DNA from: JBASEY01 sp049652745
GTDB lineage: Bacteria > CSSED10-310
Direction: 5' to 3'
NCBI GenBank assembly: GCA_049652745.1
Contig: JBASEY010000028.1
Location: 41,500 to 105,499, forward strand
DNA: 64,000 nt
The translations under genes and the position numbers were made by a program. Shown piece after piece: positions 9,390 through 17,545 of this stretch (position 1 is its first letter; every line of letters starts with the position of its first letter). The notes under the pieces are model-generated. The model searched no databases, was not told where the DNA came from, and saw only the letters and a list, made by a program, of their open reading frames with translations.

Positions 9390-9828
9390 ATCGTTGAATC
9401 ACGATGAAGTTTTGGAATGGTCGATTCATCCGTCGGCTGATCATCCGGTAAAATCGGCGTTGACCGTGCTGTTCATCGGTATAGTTGTTGGCGCTTTGTT
9501 CCAATTGACGGGCGAGCTTATTTACAGCTTTATTGCCATGACGGTGTTGTTTTTTGCGTTGGCCTCCTTTTTCATCCCCACTCGCTATCGGTTGGATGAG
9601 ACAGGCGTGAAAGTTACCAAGCTCGGGCGTTCAAAAACACTGGAGTGGGAACGAGTGCGGACGTTTACAGCCAAAGATAAAACACTTTATCTGTCGCCTC
9701 ATCCACCGGCCAGCCTTCGTTTTCAAGGAGGGATTTTGATATTGTGTTCGAAAAATACTGAGGATGTGATTCAGTTTATTCAAACTCGGGTTAAAAATGC
9801 TCAGTTTAGAGAAACCTTTGATTTCTGA
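9382..9828 (+). CDS. Small membrane protein with PH-like domain
   Basis: 148 residues. Two hydrophobic segments (about 24-42 and 46-66) form a hairpin anchor, followed by TRYRLDETGVKVTKLGRSKTLEW, broken here only by the limits of the field, and a beta-rich domain ending in a helix (IQFIQTRVKNAQ). This layout resembles bacterial PH-like (bPH2/YdbS-type) membrane proteins of unknown function. GGGAGGTGA directly precedes the ATG. It probably forms a two-gene unit with the small gene it overlaps. Confidence 0.65.
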   Translation: MNESLNHDEVLEWSIHPSADHPVKSALTVLFIGIVVGALFQLTGELIYSFIAMTVLFFALASFFIPTRYRLDETGVKVTKLGRSKTLEWERVRTFTAKDKTLYLSPHPPASLRFQGGILILCSKNTEDVIQFIQTRVKNAQFRETFDF

Positions 9829-10171
9829 GTGGCGGCTGTCACGAGAGGCTAAAATAAAAATTTTTCCAGGCCATAACTTTTTTTCAACGTTCATCAAGCA
9901 ACCTATTTGTTTATTCAGTATCATGGATTTTTCCTGTTGAAAAAGAATTATCCCAAGATTTGATCTGGCCTATCCACAATTACCACAAAAAATGAGCCCT
10001 GAGTCATGGTCATCTCGGATTGGTGATGCCGACATGTTTTCAATAAATTAGTTGGGCGCCGGCTTCCAAATGGTATGTGCTTGATAGATGAGACAAAAAA
10101 AGCCGGGAATGAGTATATGTTTTTGTGTTTTTATGCTATATTTTCTGGTTTGATCGTGTAGGGAGGCGAGG
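9829..10171. other. Intergenic region upstream of the MutL operon
   Basis: 343 bases with no credible ORF on either strand. Nothing resembling a tRNA, riboswitch or strong terminator is visible. The last 70 bases are T-rich (TTTTTGTGTTTTTATG, then CTATATTTTC) and probably hold the promoter of the seven-gene operon, but I cannot assign boxes with confidence. Confidence 0.4.
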
Positions 10172-10645
10172 GTGACGGCTTCGGCGGACAGGTGGAAAAA
10201 GTTTAAATCGAAATTATCGTCAGCTTTTAAGGTTGAGAGTGAGGAAGATTGGGAGCCTAACGATCGGCAGAAAGCGATTGTCGAGAAGCTGGCGAAGTGG
10301 GTGGTCAATCACCGGTTGACGTTGCCGGCGATAATGACGTTGGAGTCAGTGACTCCTTTGAATTTTCTGGGCAATCAAGCCATGGTATTTTTTCATCCGT
10401 TCGTTTCGGCCTTTTTGGATACAGGTGATTACAAAGAATTCCAGAACATGCTGGAATATCGAAAATCGATAGGATATATGATTCAGGTATTGGAAGCTCG
10501 CGAGGAGGAATTCGACGCGAAGCGGAAAGCGGATAAAGCCGCTCGGCGGAAATCTGCAGCGCAGGGTGAGTCGGCGGTGGAATCGGAAGTGCAGGACGAG
10601 CAACCGATAGAAGACAAGGAGAGAGTTGATGGACAAGAGGCCTGA
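10172..10645 (+). CDS. Conserved helical protein, first gene of MutL/DUF6754 operon
   Basis: 157 residues, soluble, starting at a GTG with GGGAGGCGAG just upstream. Residues about 35-110 are a helical core with a distinctive stretch (LTLPAIMTLESVTPLNFLGN) followed by AMVFFHPFVSAFLDTGDY. The C-terminal about 45 residues are an acidic, lysine-rich low-complexity tail. I recall similar helical cores as uncharacterised proteins in other phyla, but no function. It overlaps the MutL gene by 17 bases, which ties it to the operon. It may be a cytoplasmic partner of the ATPase or of the membrane subunits; that is inference. Confidence 0.75.
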   Translation: MTASADRWKKFKSKLSSAFKVESEEDWEPNDRQKAIVEKLAKWVVNHRLTLPAIMTLESVTPLNFLGNQAMVFFHPFVSAFLDTGDYKEFQNMLEYRKSIGYMIQVLEAREEEFDAKRKADKAARRKSAAQGESAVESEVQDEQPIEDKERVDGQEA

Positions 10646-12488
10646 GGATATCAAGGTTATAGTGGCCACGGATTGTGGAAGTACCACGACCAAGGCGATT
10701 CTTATTCAGTATGATGAGAAGAAAGGTGAGTATCGTCAGACGCACCGTGGCGAGGCGCCCACGACGGTTGAGGCGCCGTTTGAGGATGTCACGATGGGAG
10801 TGTTGAATTCCGTTCAGGAGCTGGCTGAGTTGTCAGGCCGGAAGCTGGTTGACGAGAACAATAGGATCATCAAGGAGCGTACGGAAAACGAGGGTGCGGA
10901 TATTTATATTTCGACATCGTCGGCGGGTGGCGGCTTGCAGATGATGGTAGCGGGCGTTGTGCGGTCGATGACGGCGGAATCCGCCGAACGGGCTGCGCTC
11001 GGCGCCGGAGCCATCGTCATGGACGTCATCGCCTCCAACGATCACCGTCTTCCTCATGAACAGATCGAACGTATCCGCCAACTGCGGCCGGATATGATTC
11101 TTTTGTCCGGAGGTATCGACGGCGGCACGAAAAAACACGTTGTCGAACTGGCCGAATTGATTTCGGCTGCCGATCCGAAACCGCGCTTGGGAATCGGCTA
11201 TAAACTGCCGATCATTTATGCCGGGAACAAGGATGCAACCGATGATGTCAAGGTGTCGCTGGAGGAAAAAGTCGATCTGGTGGTTGTCGACAATCTTCGG
11301 CCTGTTTTGGAGCGTGAAAACCTGGCCCCTGCCCGTGAAAAAATCCACGATATGTTCATGGAGCATGTCATGCAGCAGGCTCCAGGGTATAAAAAACTGA
11401 TGAGTTGGACGGATTCGCCGATCATGCCCACGCCGGGTGCGGTGGGTAACATCATCAAGCGTGTCTCTGAAATCAACAATCTGGAAGTTTTGGGAGTCGA
11501 TATCGGTGGAGCGACGACGGATATTTTTTCTGTTTTCAAAGATCCAACTGACGAGTCATTGGCTTTCAACCGCACGGTGTCCGCCAACCTGGGTATGAGT
11601 TATTCGATATCGAACATCCTGGCGGAAGCGGGTCTGGCAAATATTGCCCGTTGGGTTCCGTTTTCGATCGATGAAAAGAACCTGCGCAACCAGATCAAAA
11701 ACAAGATGATCCGTCCGACCACGATACCTCAGACCTTGCACAGTCTGGTGTTGGAACAGGCGATCGCCCGTGAGGCTTTGCGGTTGGCCTTCGTTCAGCA
11801 CAAAGCCTTCGCGACTGTTCTGAAAGGTGTTCAGCAGCAGCGAACGATTTCCGACGCGTTCGATCAGTCCGGCACCGAAGACACGATAGTCAACCTGATG
11901 AACTTAAATCTACTGGTTGGATCGGGTGGTGTTCTAAGCCATGCGCCTCGCCGCAACCAATCGGCAATGATGATGCTCGACGCGTTCCGTCCGGAAGGAA
12001 TCACGATTCTGGCCGTCGATTCGATTTTCATGATGCCGCATTTGGGAGTGCTGGCGGAAGTTCATCCCAAGGCTGCTACGGAGGTCTTTTTGAAGGATTG
12101 CCTGATCTATCTTGGGACGGCGGTAGCGCCTGTCGGGCAGGTCAAAGCGGGCAAACCCGTTATGAAATACACGCTCGAATTCCCTGATGGCCGTTACGAA
12201 ACAGGCACCTTATATCAAGGCGACATGAAACTGTTTCCTTTGGATGTCGGCCAAAAAGCGCTGGCGACGTTTGAACCGATTGCGCGGGTTGACATCGGCG
12301 AAGGAAGGGGCCAGACCGTCAAGCGTGAACTGGACGGCGGCAAGGTCGGCATCATCCTGGACGGTCGCGGCCGCCCGTTGATGACGGTGCCGGACGACAA
12401 ACGGCAGCGTATCGATCAGATGATCAGTTGGCTGGAAAATCTCAATGTTTACAATTCCGAAGAGCTGCGTGCTCTTGGCCGGCAATAA
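10629..12488 (+). CDS. MutL-family ASKHA ATPase (GlmL-like)
   Basis: 619 residues. Phosphate-1 motif ATDCGSTTTK lies near residues 13-22 and the phosphate-2 motif VDIGGATTDIF at 290-300, as in the MutL/GlmL family of the actin/Hsp70/sugar-kinase fold. STSSAGGGLQMMV (96-108) and LLSGGIDGG (158-166) are further family marks. Classical GlmL (about 460 residues) is encoded with the B12-dependent glutamate mutase; no mutase subunit occurs here, and this protein has an extra C-terminal region of about 150 residues. The ATG at 10629 has AAGGAGAG upstream and overlaps the preceding gene. Its neighbours are envelope/membrane proteins, so I infer an ATPase role in that complex rather than cobalamin maintenance. 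Confidence 0.88.
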   Translation: MDKRPEDIKVIVATDCGSTTTKAILIQYDEKKGEYRQTHRGEAPTTVEAPFEDVTMGVLNSVQELAELSGRKLVDENNRIIKERTENEGADIYISTSSAGGGLQMMVAGVVRSMTAESAERAALGAGAIVMDVIASNDHRLPHEQIERIRQLRPDMILLSGGIDGGTKKHVVELAELISAADPKPRLGIGYKLPIIYAGNKDATDDVKVSLEEKVDLVVVDNLRPVLERENLAPAREKIHDMFMEHVMQQAPGYKKLMSWTDSPIMPTPGAVGNIIKRVSEINNLEVLGVDIGGATTDIFSVFKDPTDESLAFNRTVSANLGMSYSISNILAEAGLANIARWVPFSIDEKNLRNQIKNKMIRPTTIPQTLHSLVLEQAIAREALRLAFVQHKAFATVLKGVQQQRTISDAFDQSGTEDTIVNLMNLNLLVGSGGVLSHAPRRNQSAMMMLDAFRPEGITILAVDSIFMMPHLGVLAEVHPKAATEVFLKDCLIYLGTAVAPVGQVKAGKPVMKYTLEFPDGRYETGTLYQGDMKLFPLDVGQKALATFEPIARVDIGEGRGQTVKRELDGGKVGIILDGRGRPLMTVPDDKRQRIDQMISWLENLNVYNSEELRALGRQ

Positions 12489-12503
12489 GCGAAGGAGGAA
12501 ACC

Positions 12504-13631
12504 ATGGGACACGCCTATACTCCCGGATTGAAAGTCACTCCAAAAATTCTTCTGAAAAAACAACGAATTCTGCCCTTGAAAGGCGATGTTATCGTCAAGA
12601 AAGGTGATCGGGTCCGTGCTGATGATGTGGTGGCTCGAACGGAACTCCCCGGAAAAGTCATCCCGGTCAATGCCGCCAATGTGCTGGGCGTTCTGCCGGC
12701 TGATCTCCCCAAGCATATCTCCGTCCCGATCGGATCCGTCATGATGAAAAACCAGGTATATGCCACCGCGAAAATGTTTTTCGGTCTTTTCAAATCCGTG
12801 TTGAAATCGCCGGGCGATGACATCACCATAGAAACGGTGTCGCAGGTTACCGGTAAAGTGTTGCTTCGCGAAAAACCGCTACCTGTTGAAGTCAAAGCCT
12901 ATGTCGACGGTGTTGTCAGCGAGATTTATCCTGGAGAAGGCGTCGAAGTGACATGCTGGGCGGCTATGGCGCAGGGCATTTTCGGTATCGGTGGTGAGAC
13001 GAACGGCACGTTGAAAATGGTGTGCCAATCACCGGATGAGCCGCTGACTCCGGATAAAATCCTGTCGGAGCACAAAGGCTGTATCATCGTCGGCGGCAGC
13101 ATCGTCTCCGCACCGGCTCTGAACAAAGCTGTCGAAATCGGTGTTCGAGGAATCGTTGTCGGCGGATTCAACGATCAGGATCTGCGTGATTTTCTGGGTT
13201 ATGATCTGGGCGTCGCGATAACAGGATCGGAAAACAAAGGAATCACTCTGGTGGTCACCGAGGGATTCGGGAAAATACCGATGACTCAGCGTACATTTGA
13301 TCTGTTGAAGCGATACGAAGGTCGACGGGCGTGTTGTCACGGCGCGACGCAGATTCGGGCCGGCGTGATTCGGCCGGAAATCGTCCTGCCGATGGATGAA
13401 AGCGAGTTGGCCATTGGTGAGGAAGTCAAAGCGGGCGCATTGCATGAGGGCACACCGATACGAGTCATTCGGGAGCCCTACTTTGGCCGGATCGGCCGTG
13501 TGACCGGGTTGCCGCCTCAGCCCACGGCGCTCGAGTCGGAAACAAAGGCCAGGGTGTTGGTATTACGGTTTGACGATGATGGTTCGGAAGTTGTTGTGCC
13601 AAGGGCGAATGTAGAAATTCTGGAAACCTGA
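12504..13631 (+). CDS. Barrel-sandwich (lipoyl-like) domain protein of MutL operon
   Basis: 375 residues, soluble. The N-terminal about 60 residues (LPLKGDVIVKKGDRVRADDV, then VARTELPGKV) look like a barrel-sandwich hybrid fold as in biotinyl/lipoyl, HlyD or RnfC domains, but no biotin-type MKM lysine is present. A second sandwich-like stretch lies near 100-145 (ITIETVSQVTGKVLLREKPL). The middle (about 190-270) has a Rossmann-like pattern, CIIVGGSIVSAPALNKAVEI. The C-terminus resembles a KOW/NusG-type beta barrel (GRIGRVTGLPPQPTALESET). GAAGGAGG precedes the ATG, 16 bases after mutL. Function unknown; perhaps an adaptor between the ATPase and the membrane proteins. Confidence 0.78.
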   Translation: MGHAYTPGLKVTPKILLKKQRILPLKGDVIVKKGDRVRADDVVARTELPGKVIPVNAANVLGVLPADLPKHISVPIGSVMMKNQVYATAKMFFGLFKSVLKSPGDDITIETVSQVTGKVLLREKPLPVEVKAYVDGVVSEIYPGEGVEVTCWAAMAQGIFGIGGETNGTLKMVCQSPDEPLTPDKILSEHKGCIIVGGSIVSAPALNKAVEIGVRGIVVGGFNDQDLRDFLGYDLGVAITGSENKGITLVVTEGFGKIPMTQRTFDLLKRYEGRRACCHGATQIRAGVIRPEIVLPMDESELAIGEEVKAGALHEGTPIRVIREPYFGRIGRVTGLPPQPTALESETKARVLVLRFDDDGSEVVVPRANVEILET

Positions 13632-13664
13632 GGTTTTAATAATACAATCTGCGGAGGGCCGGGA

Positions 13665-15014
13665 ATGATGAGACGAAATCGATGGTATCGATTTATCATG
13701 GCAGGCTGGCTTATAGGTATGCTCTGTCCAATCAATGCAGCAGGCGTGTTGGACGGATTCACGGTTGCCGATCGGCCGAACGACGAAGGTGATGCAATCG
13801 TCATCACTCTGCCGGAAATACCGGAGTCGGTTCGGAATCAGCTTCAAGGGTTCAAAGTTTATCGATCGGAATCACCGGAAGGCCCTTTTGCTGCGGTCGG
13901 GCTGATTGAGCCTGGCGCTACGGAATATGTTGATTGCGGTAAACAATTCAGTGATTCGGATGACGAATCGGAAAGTGATTCGGCGGCTGAGCCGTTTAAG
14001 ATGAAAACACCGTATTACTATCAGTTGGCTGAGGTTTACCATAAGACGGGCGAGTCGGTTTTTGAAAATCACTTTCCTTTGATCGGTTTGGTCGTAAGGT
14101 TTCCGCAGTGGTATAATGTCAAATTGTCAACACCACAATTTTACCGCTTACCAGTGGTTTTGGGTAAAGTGGATCCTGACGAGCCGTTGACTTATGAAGT
14201 TCGTTCAGCGGTAGTCGGCCCGGTCGAAGCTCTGCCGCATTGGTATCATACCGGCAAGACGACGATCTTGATCGGGACGGTGTTGCTTTTTGTGCTGGTC
14301 GGCGTATTCATCCAGGTGGCTCGTACCGGTCGATCTATGTATGTAAGACCGATTGCCGGTATGAATGAAATCGACAATGCCATCGGGCGGGCGACCGAAA
14401 TGGGTAAACCGATCTTGTATGTGTTGGGGTTGGGAGGTCCCGATGAAATAGCCACGATTGCTTCGTATACTATTTTGGCGCGGGTTGCCCGAAAGACTGC
14501 AGAATACCAGACGGACATCATTGTTCCATGTGATGAACCGATTGTGATGACGATTGCTCAGGAAACGGTCAAAAATGCCTATGCAGAATCCGGGCATATC
14601 GATGCTTATAGCGAGGACATGGTGTTTTATGTCACGTCGTTGCAATTTGCATATGTCGCTGCGGTAAACGGGATCATGCTGCGTGAAAAAACGGCGACCA
14701 ACTGTTATTTCGGTAAGTTTTATGCCGAGTCACTGTTATTGTCGGAGACTGGTAATATCGCCGGATCGATTCAAGTGGCAGGCACGGACGAAGTCGCCCA
14801 ATTGCCGTTTTTTATCACTACCTGTGATTACACGCTTATCGGCGAAGAGCTTTATGCGGCATCGGCATATCTTGGCAGGGATCCGTTGTTGCTGGGAGCC
14901 CTGAAAGCTCAGGATGTCGCAAAAGCGATCGTGATGATACTGATTATTATCGGTTCGATACTGATTTCACTGAACATTACCTGGTTGAAAGACCTTATCA
15001 CTGTGATTGTATAG
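13665..15014 (+). CDS. DUF6754-like membrane protein with FN3-like ectodomain
   Basis: 449 residues. An N-terminal hydrophobic segment (about 8-26) is followed by an extracytoplasmic FN3-like region (about 28-195; GFKVYRSESPEGPFAAVG is typical of FN3), a membrane helix (about 199-219), a cytoplasmic alpha/beta domain (about 225-415) and a final helix (about 421-441). The cytoplasmic part, with GRATEMGKPILYVLGLGGPD and IGEELYAASAYLGRDPLLLG, matches my recollection of DUF6754, which has no assigned function. The signal lies in the operon context: MutL-type ATPase upstream and three membrane proteins downstream with 9-base or shorter gaps. GGAGGG precedes the ATG. Confidence 0.82.
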   Translation: MMRRNRWYRFIMAGWLIGMLCPINAAGVLDGFTVADRPNDEGDAIVITLPEIPESVRNQLQGFKVYRSESPEGPFAAVGLIEPGATEYVDCGKQFSDSDDESESDSAAEPFKMKTPYYYQLAEVYHKTGESVFENHFPLIGLVVRFPQWYNVKLSTPQFYRLPVVLGKVDPDEPLTYEVRSAVVGPVEALPHWYHTGKTTILIGTVLLFVLVGVFIQVARTGRSMYVRPIAGMNEIDNAIGRATEMGKPILYVLGLGGPDEIATIASYTILARVARKTAEYQTDIIVPCDEPIVMTIAQETVKNAYAESGHIDAYSEDMVFYVTSLQFAYVAAVNGIMLREKTATNCYFGKFYAESLLLSETGNIAGSIQVAGTDEVAQLPFFITTCDYTLIGEELYAASAYLGRDPLLLGALKAQDVAKAIVMILIIIGSILISLNITWLKDLITVIV

Positions 15015-15023
15015 AGGCTGATC

Positions 15024-15647
15024 ATGAAACGTAAAATACCCATGCTGATCGTTACCATCACCGGGTTCATCATGACCATCCAGTATTTTGTTCCGCACCC
15101 CTGGAGTGTCGCTTTGTATGAGAATGCCATGGACTGGTTGGTGATCATAGGAATTTTTGCGATGCCGTTAGGCATATATTCCATGCTTCGGATGCAGATC
15201 GGCAAGATCAAGCGTCGATCTGCCGGTTGGGGGTACTCGCTTGTCAGCGTCGTCAGTTTGTTTTTGATGCTGGGATTGGGTTACACGCAAACATGTCTTG
15301 AAACCGGCACATTTTTTATGAAAATTTTTGAATTCATCTATATTCCGATTCAGGCTACGATGTTCAGTTTGTTGGCGTTTTATATCGCCAGCGCCGCTTA
15401 TCGAGCATTCCGGGCTCGCAACCTGATGGCCTCCATCGTTCTTGCCAGCGCTATCGTGGTGATGTTGGGAAGAGTGCCGATTGGTGAGAGTATCTCACCT
15501 TATCTACCTCGGTTGGCGTCCTGGATCATGAACGTCCCGAACATGGCGGCACAACGCGCCATCATGATCGGATTGGGTTTAGGCGCGGTTTCGACAGGAA
15601 TAAAAATCGTTCTGGGTATTGAACGCTCCTACATGGGGATGGAATAA
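15024..15647 (+). CDS. Six-helix membrane protein of MutL/DUF6754 operon
   Basis: 207 residues with about six hydrophobic helices (near 7-25, 36-56, 68-88, 95-123, 134-153 and 180-198). No known motif. It starts 9 bases after the DUF6754-like gene, and its stop overlaps the next ATG as TAATG, implying translational coupling. The polar loop RMQIGKIKRRSAG is probably cytoplasmic by the positive-inside rule. I infer a structural subunit of the same membrane complex. No catalytic residues are evident. Confidence 0.78.
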   Translation: MKRKIPMLIVTITGFIMTIQYFVPHPWSVALYENAMDWLVIIGIFAMPLGIYSMLRMQIGKIKRRSAGWGYSLVSVVSLFLMLGLGYTQTCLETGTFFMKIFEFIYIPIQATMFSLLAFYIASAAYRAFRARNLMASIVLASAIVVMLGRVPIGESISPYLPRLASWIMNVPNMAAQRAIMIGLGLGAVSTGIKIVLGIERSYMGME

Positions 15648-16498
15648 TGAAAGCGTCATTTGCTGATAAAATACTGAACATCGATCGTCGCTTTATCTAT
15701 CTGTGCGTCATGCTGGCCGCGATCATTCCTTTTATTTTCAAGATCAATCTCGAAGTCAAAGTTACGCCGGAAGTTAAATCAGTTTATGACTTCATCGAAA
15801 AATTGAAACCCGGTTCGGTCATCCTGCTCGCGGCGGATTACGATCCGCAGACTCAGGCGGAAAACAAACCTCAAGCGGAAGCGATGCTGCGTCATATGTT
15901 CAAAAAGAATCTCAAGGTCATCATCATGACTCTGTCGCAGGATGGCGCGGCAATGGCTGAAATGTTGTCCACGTCGATCTCCGCAGAATATGATAAAAAA
16001 CGTGGCGAAGACTATGTGTATTTGGGCTATAAACCCTATTTCGGGATCATCATTCTGTCGATCGGGCAGGATTTCAGAATCAGTTATCCGGCGGATTTCT
16101 ACGATACGCCGTTGGACGATATACCGATGATGAAAACCATACGCAATTATGACGATATTGCCGCGGTGATCGAGGTTGGCGGCAGCAATGTGACGCATGC
16201 CTGGCTGACCAATGCTCGGGAGCGATATAAAGTGCCGTTGGCCTTTGCGGTAACTGCTGTTTCGGGCCCGCAGTATTATGCAACGCTGCAGTCCGGCCAG
16301 ATATTCGGGCTTATCGGCGGGCTGAAAGGCGCCGCTGAATACGAAATGCTGCTGCTGGATGAATACAAGCGTTTGAATGTAACCGCCAGAGCGATACAAG
16401 GGATGAATGTTCAAAATATCGTACATATTTTGATCATTTTATTGACGATTGTCGGTAATTTAGCGTTTTTCATGAAGAAAAAACAGGGGGAACGGTAA
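15647..16498 (+). CDS. Conserved protein anchored by N- and C-terminal membrane helices
   Basis: 283 residues. Membrane helices at about 17-34 and 259-277 flank a soluble alpha/beta domain. The domain contains PGSVILLAADYDPQTQAE near 55-72, GEDYVYLGYKPYFGIIILS near 119-137, a Gly-rich VIEVGGSN (about 175-182) and FAVTAVSGPQYYATLQSGQ near 198-216. I recall homologous uncharacterised proteins with the same DYDP, GYKP and SxPQ motifs beside DUF6754 genes in distant bacteria. The motifs suggest a ligand-binding or enzymatic pocket, possibly extracytoplasmic, but no reaction can be assigned. Coupled to its neighbours by a TAATG overlap upstream and a 1-base gap downstream. Confidence 0.8.
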   Translation: MKASFADKILNIDRRFIYLCVMLAAIIPFIFKINLEVKVTPEVKSVYDFIEKLKPGSVILLAADYDPQTQAENKPQAEAMLRHMFKKNLKVIIMTLSQDGAAMAEMLSTSISAEYDKKRGEDYVYLGYKPYFGIIILSIGQDFRISYPADFYDTPLDDIPMMKTIRNYDDIAAVIEVGGSNVTHAWLTNARERYKVPLAFAVTAVSGPQYYATLQSGQIFGLIGGLKGAAEYEMLLLDEYKRLNVTARAIQGMNVQNIVHILIILLTIVGNLAFFMKKKQGER

Positions 16499-16499
16499 A

Positions 16500-17126
16500 A
16501 TGTCACCGCTTGAATTGAATATTTGGAACACTATAGGCGCTTTTTTCACGATCGCCGCCTTTTCATTTCTATACAAAGACAATCCACTGTACAAAATCGC
16601 CGAGTCCATCGTTGTCGGCGTGGCAGCGGGTTATTTTACAGTCTTGTTGTTCTGGACAAGCCTTAAACCGAAATTCTGGGACCAGCTCGTCGTCTATCAC
16701 CGATGGTGGTATATCATTCCCGGCCTGTTGGGCATCATGATGTATTTTCGCTTCAGTAAACAATACAGTTGGATCAGCCGTTATCCGCTTTGCCTGTATA
16801 TCGGTATCGGTTCCGGTATCGCCATTCCGCTATCACTGCAAGCGTTTGTCGTGCGCCAAGTTGAAGCGACGATGCTGCAGATCGATTTTCAGACTACTGT
16901 GGGATGGAACAATTTTCTTGTCGTGATCATGGTGTTTTCAGCGTTGATCTATTTCTTTTTCAGTATGGAACACAAAGGCCTAGTGGGAAGTACGGCCACA
17001 TTCGGCATCTGGGTGATCATGGTCGGGTTCGGCGCGAGTTTCGGGTATACCGTCATGGCGCGTGTGTCGCTGTTGATCGGGCGGATACAGTATTTGCTGG
17101 GTGATTGGCTTCATTTGGTGGACTAG
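16500..17126 (+). CDS. Six-helix membrane protein, last gene of MutL/DUF6754 operon
   Basis: 208 residues with about six hydrophobic helices, ending GDWLHLVD. No recognised motif; several conserved-looking polar positions sit in helices (FRFSKQYSW, FVVRQVEATMLQ). The ATG lies 1 base after the stop of the preceding gene. The gene is followed directly by GCGCTC/GAGCGC hairpins, so the operon probably ends here. Together with the products of 13665, 15024 and 15647 it would supply the membrane part of the complex. Confidence 0.78.
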   Translation: MSPLELNIWNTIGAFFTIAAFSFLYKDNPLYKIAESIVVGVAAGYFTVLLFWTSLKPKFWDQLVVYHRWWYIIPGLLGIMMYFRFSKQYSWISRYPLCLYIGIGSGIAIPLSLQAFVVRQVEATMLQIDFQTTVGWNNFLVVIMVFSALIYFFFSMEHKGLVGSTATFGIWVIMVGFGASFGYTVMARVSLLIGRIQYLLGDWLHLVD

Positions 17127-17192
17127 GCGCTCTGTGAGCGCTTAAGTGCTGAGTCCTGAGTGGCGCGCTCTACGAGCGCTTAAGTGCTGAGT
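17127..17192. repeat. Two copies of a 28-base hairpin-bearing direct repeat
   Basis: Copies at 17127-17154 and 17165-17192, 38 bases apart start to start, differing only in the hairpin loop (TGT versus TAC). Each begins with the perfect palindrome arms GCGCTC/GAGCGC and continues CTTAAGTGCTGAGT. The first copy begins immediately after the stop codon of the MutL operon. There is no T-run, so this is not a standard intrinsic terminator. It could stabilise the mRNA 3' end, act as a Rho-pausing site, or be a decayed REP-like repeat. Confidence 0.8.
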
Positions 17193-17545
17193 TATTAGTT
17201 TTTCAGTTGATTAAGGTTAGGAGAGTTTTCTGATTAAAACTAGAAGACGATAGTTGCTAAACTCTAACAATTGGATATTGAAACCAAACGTCCTACCCCC
17301 TCAACCCATACCCCTCTCTTTTCAACACCTGGAGATTGGTTATTGAATATTCGGAAGAGTTCTACATGCATTGTCACACAGTACAGGGTATCTAATAGTA
17401 TCTTGGCACAGCCAAATCAGTTTTCGTACATGGGTTTCAAAATAAAATCCTGTTTAAAGACAGTTTAAGGAAACGCAACAAATACTACATTTGACGTCCT
17501 GAAAAAAACAGCTTTAAATAAAAGGGGTGATGACCGGAGGACAGT
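17193..17545. other. Intergenic region before the nucleotidyltransferase gene
   Basis: About 350 bases without a convincing gene. A 65-codon frame at 17271-17468 has no RBS, low complexity and no recognisable domain. The last 20 bases carry the CCGGAGG site of the following gene. I see no tRNA or terminator. Confidence 0.5.

Noticed and set aside
9829..10171. Riboswitch upstream of the MutL operon (for example cobalamin)
   Set aside because: No conserved B12-box or paired elements that I can recognise.
10629..12488. Calling the MutL-like gene a glutamate mutase maturation factor
   Set aside because: No mutase genes nearby, and the gene sits in a membrane-protein operon.
15779..16426. Long open frame antisense to the doubly anchored membrane protein gene
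   Set aside because: 215 codons, but no RBS, no domain and a biased composition; the sense gene fits its operon.
17127..17192. Possible CRISPR array
   Set aside because: Only two repeat units with a 10-base interval, and no cas genes.
17271..17468. 65-codon frame after the hairpin repeats
   Set aside because: No RBS, low complexity and no similarity to any family I know.
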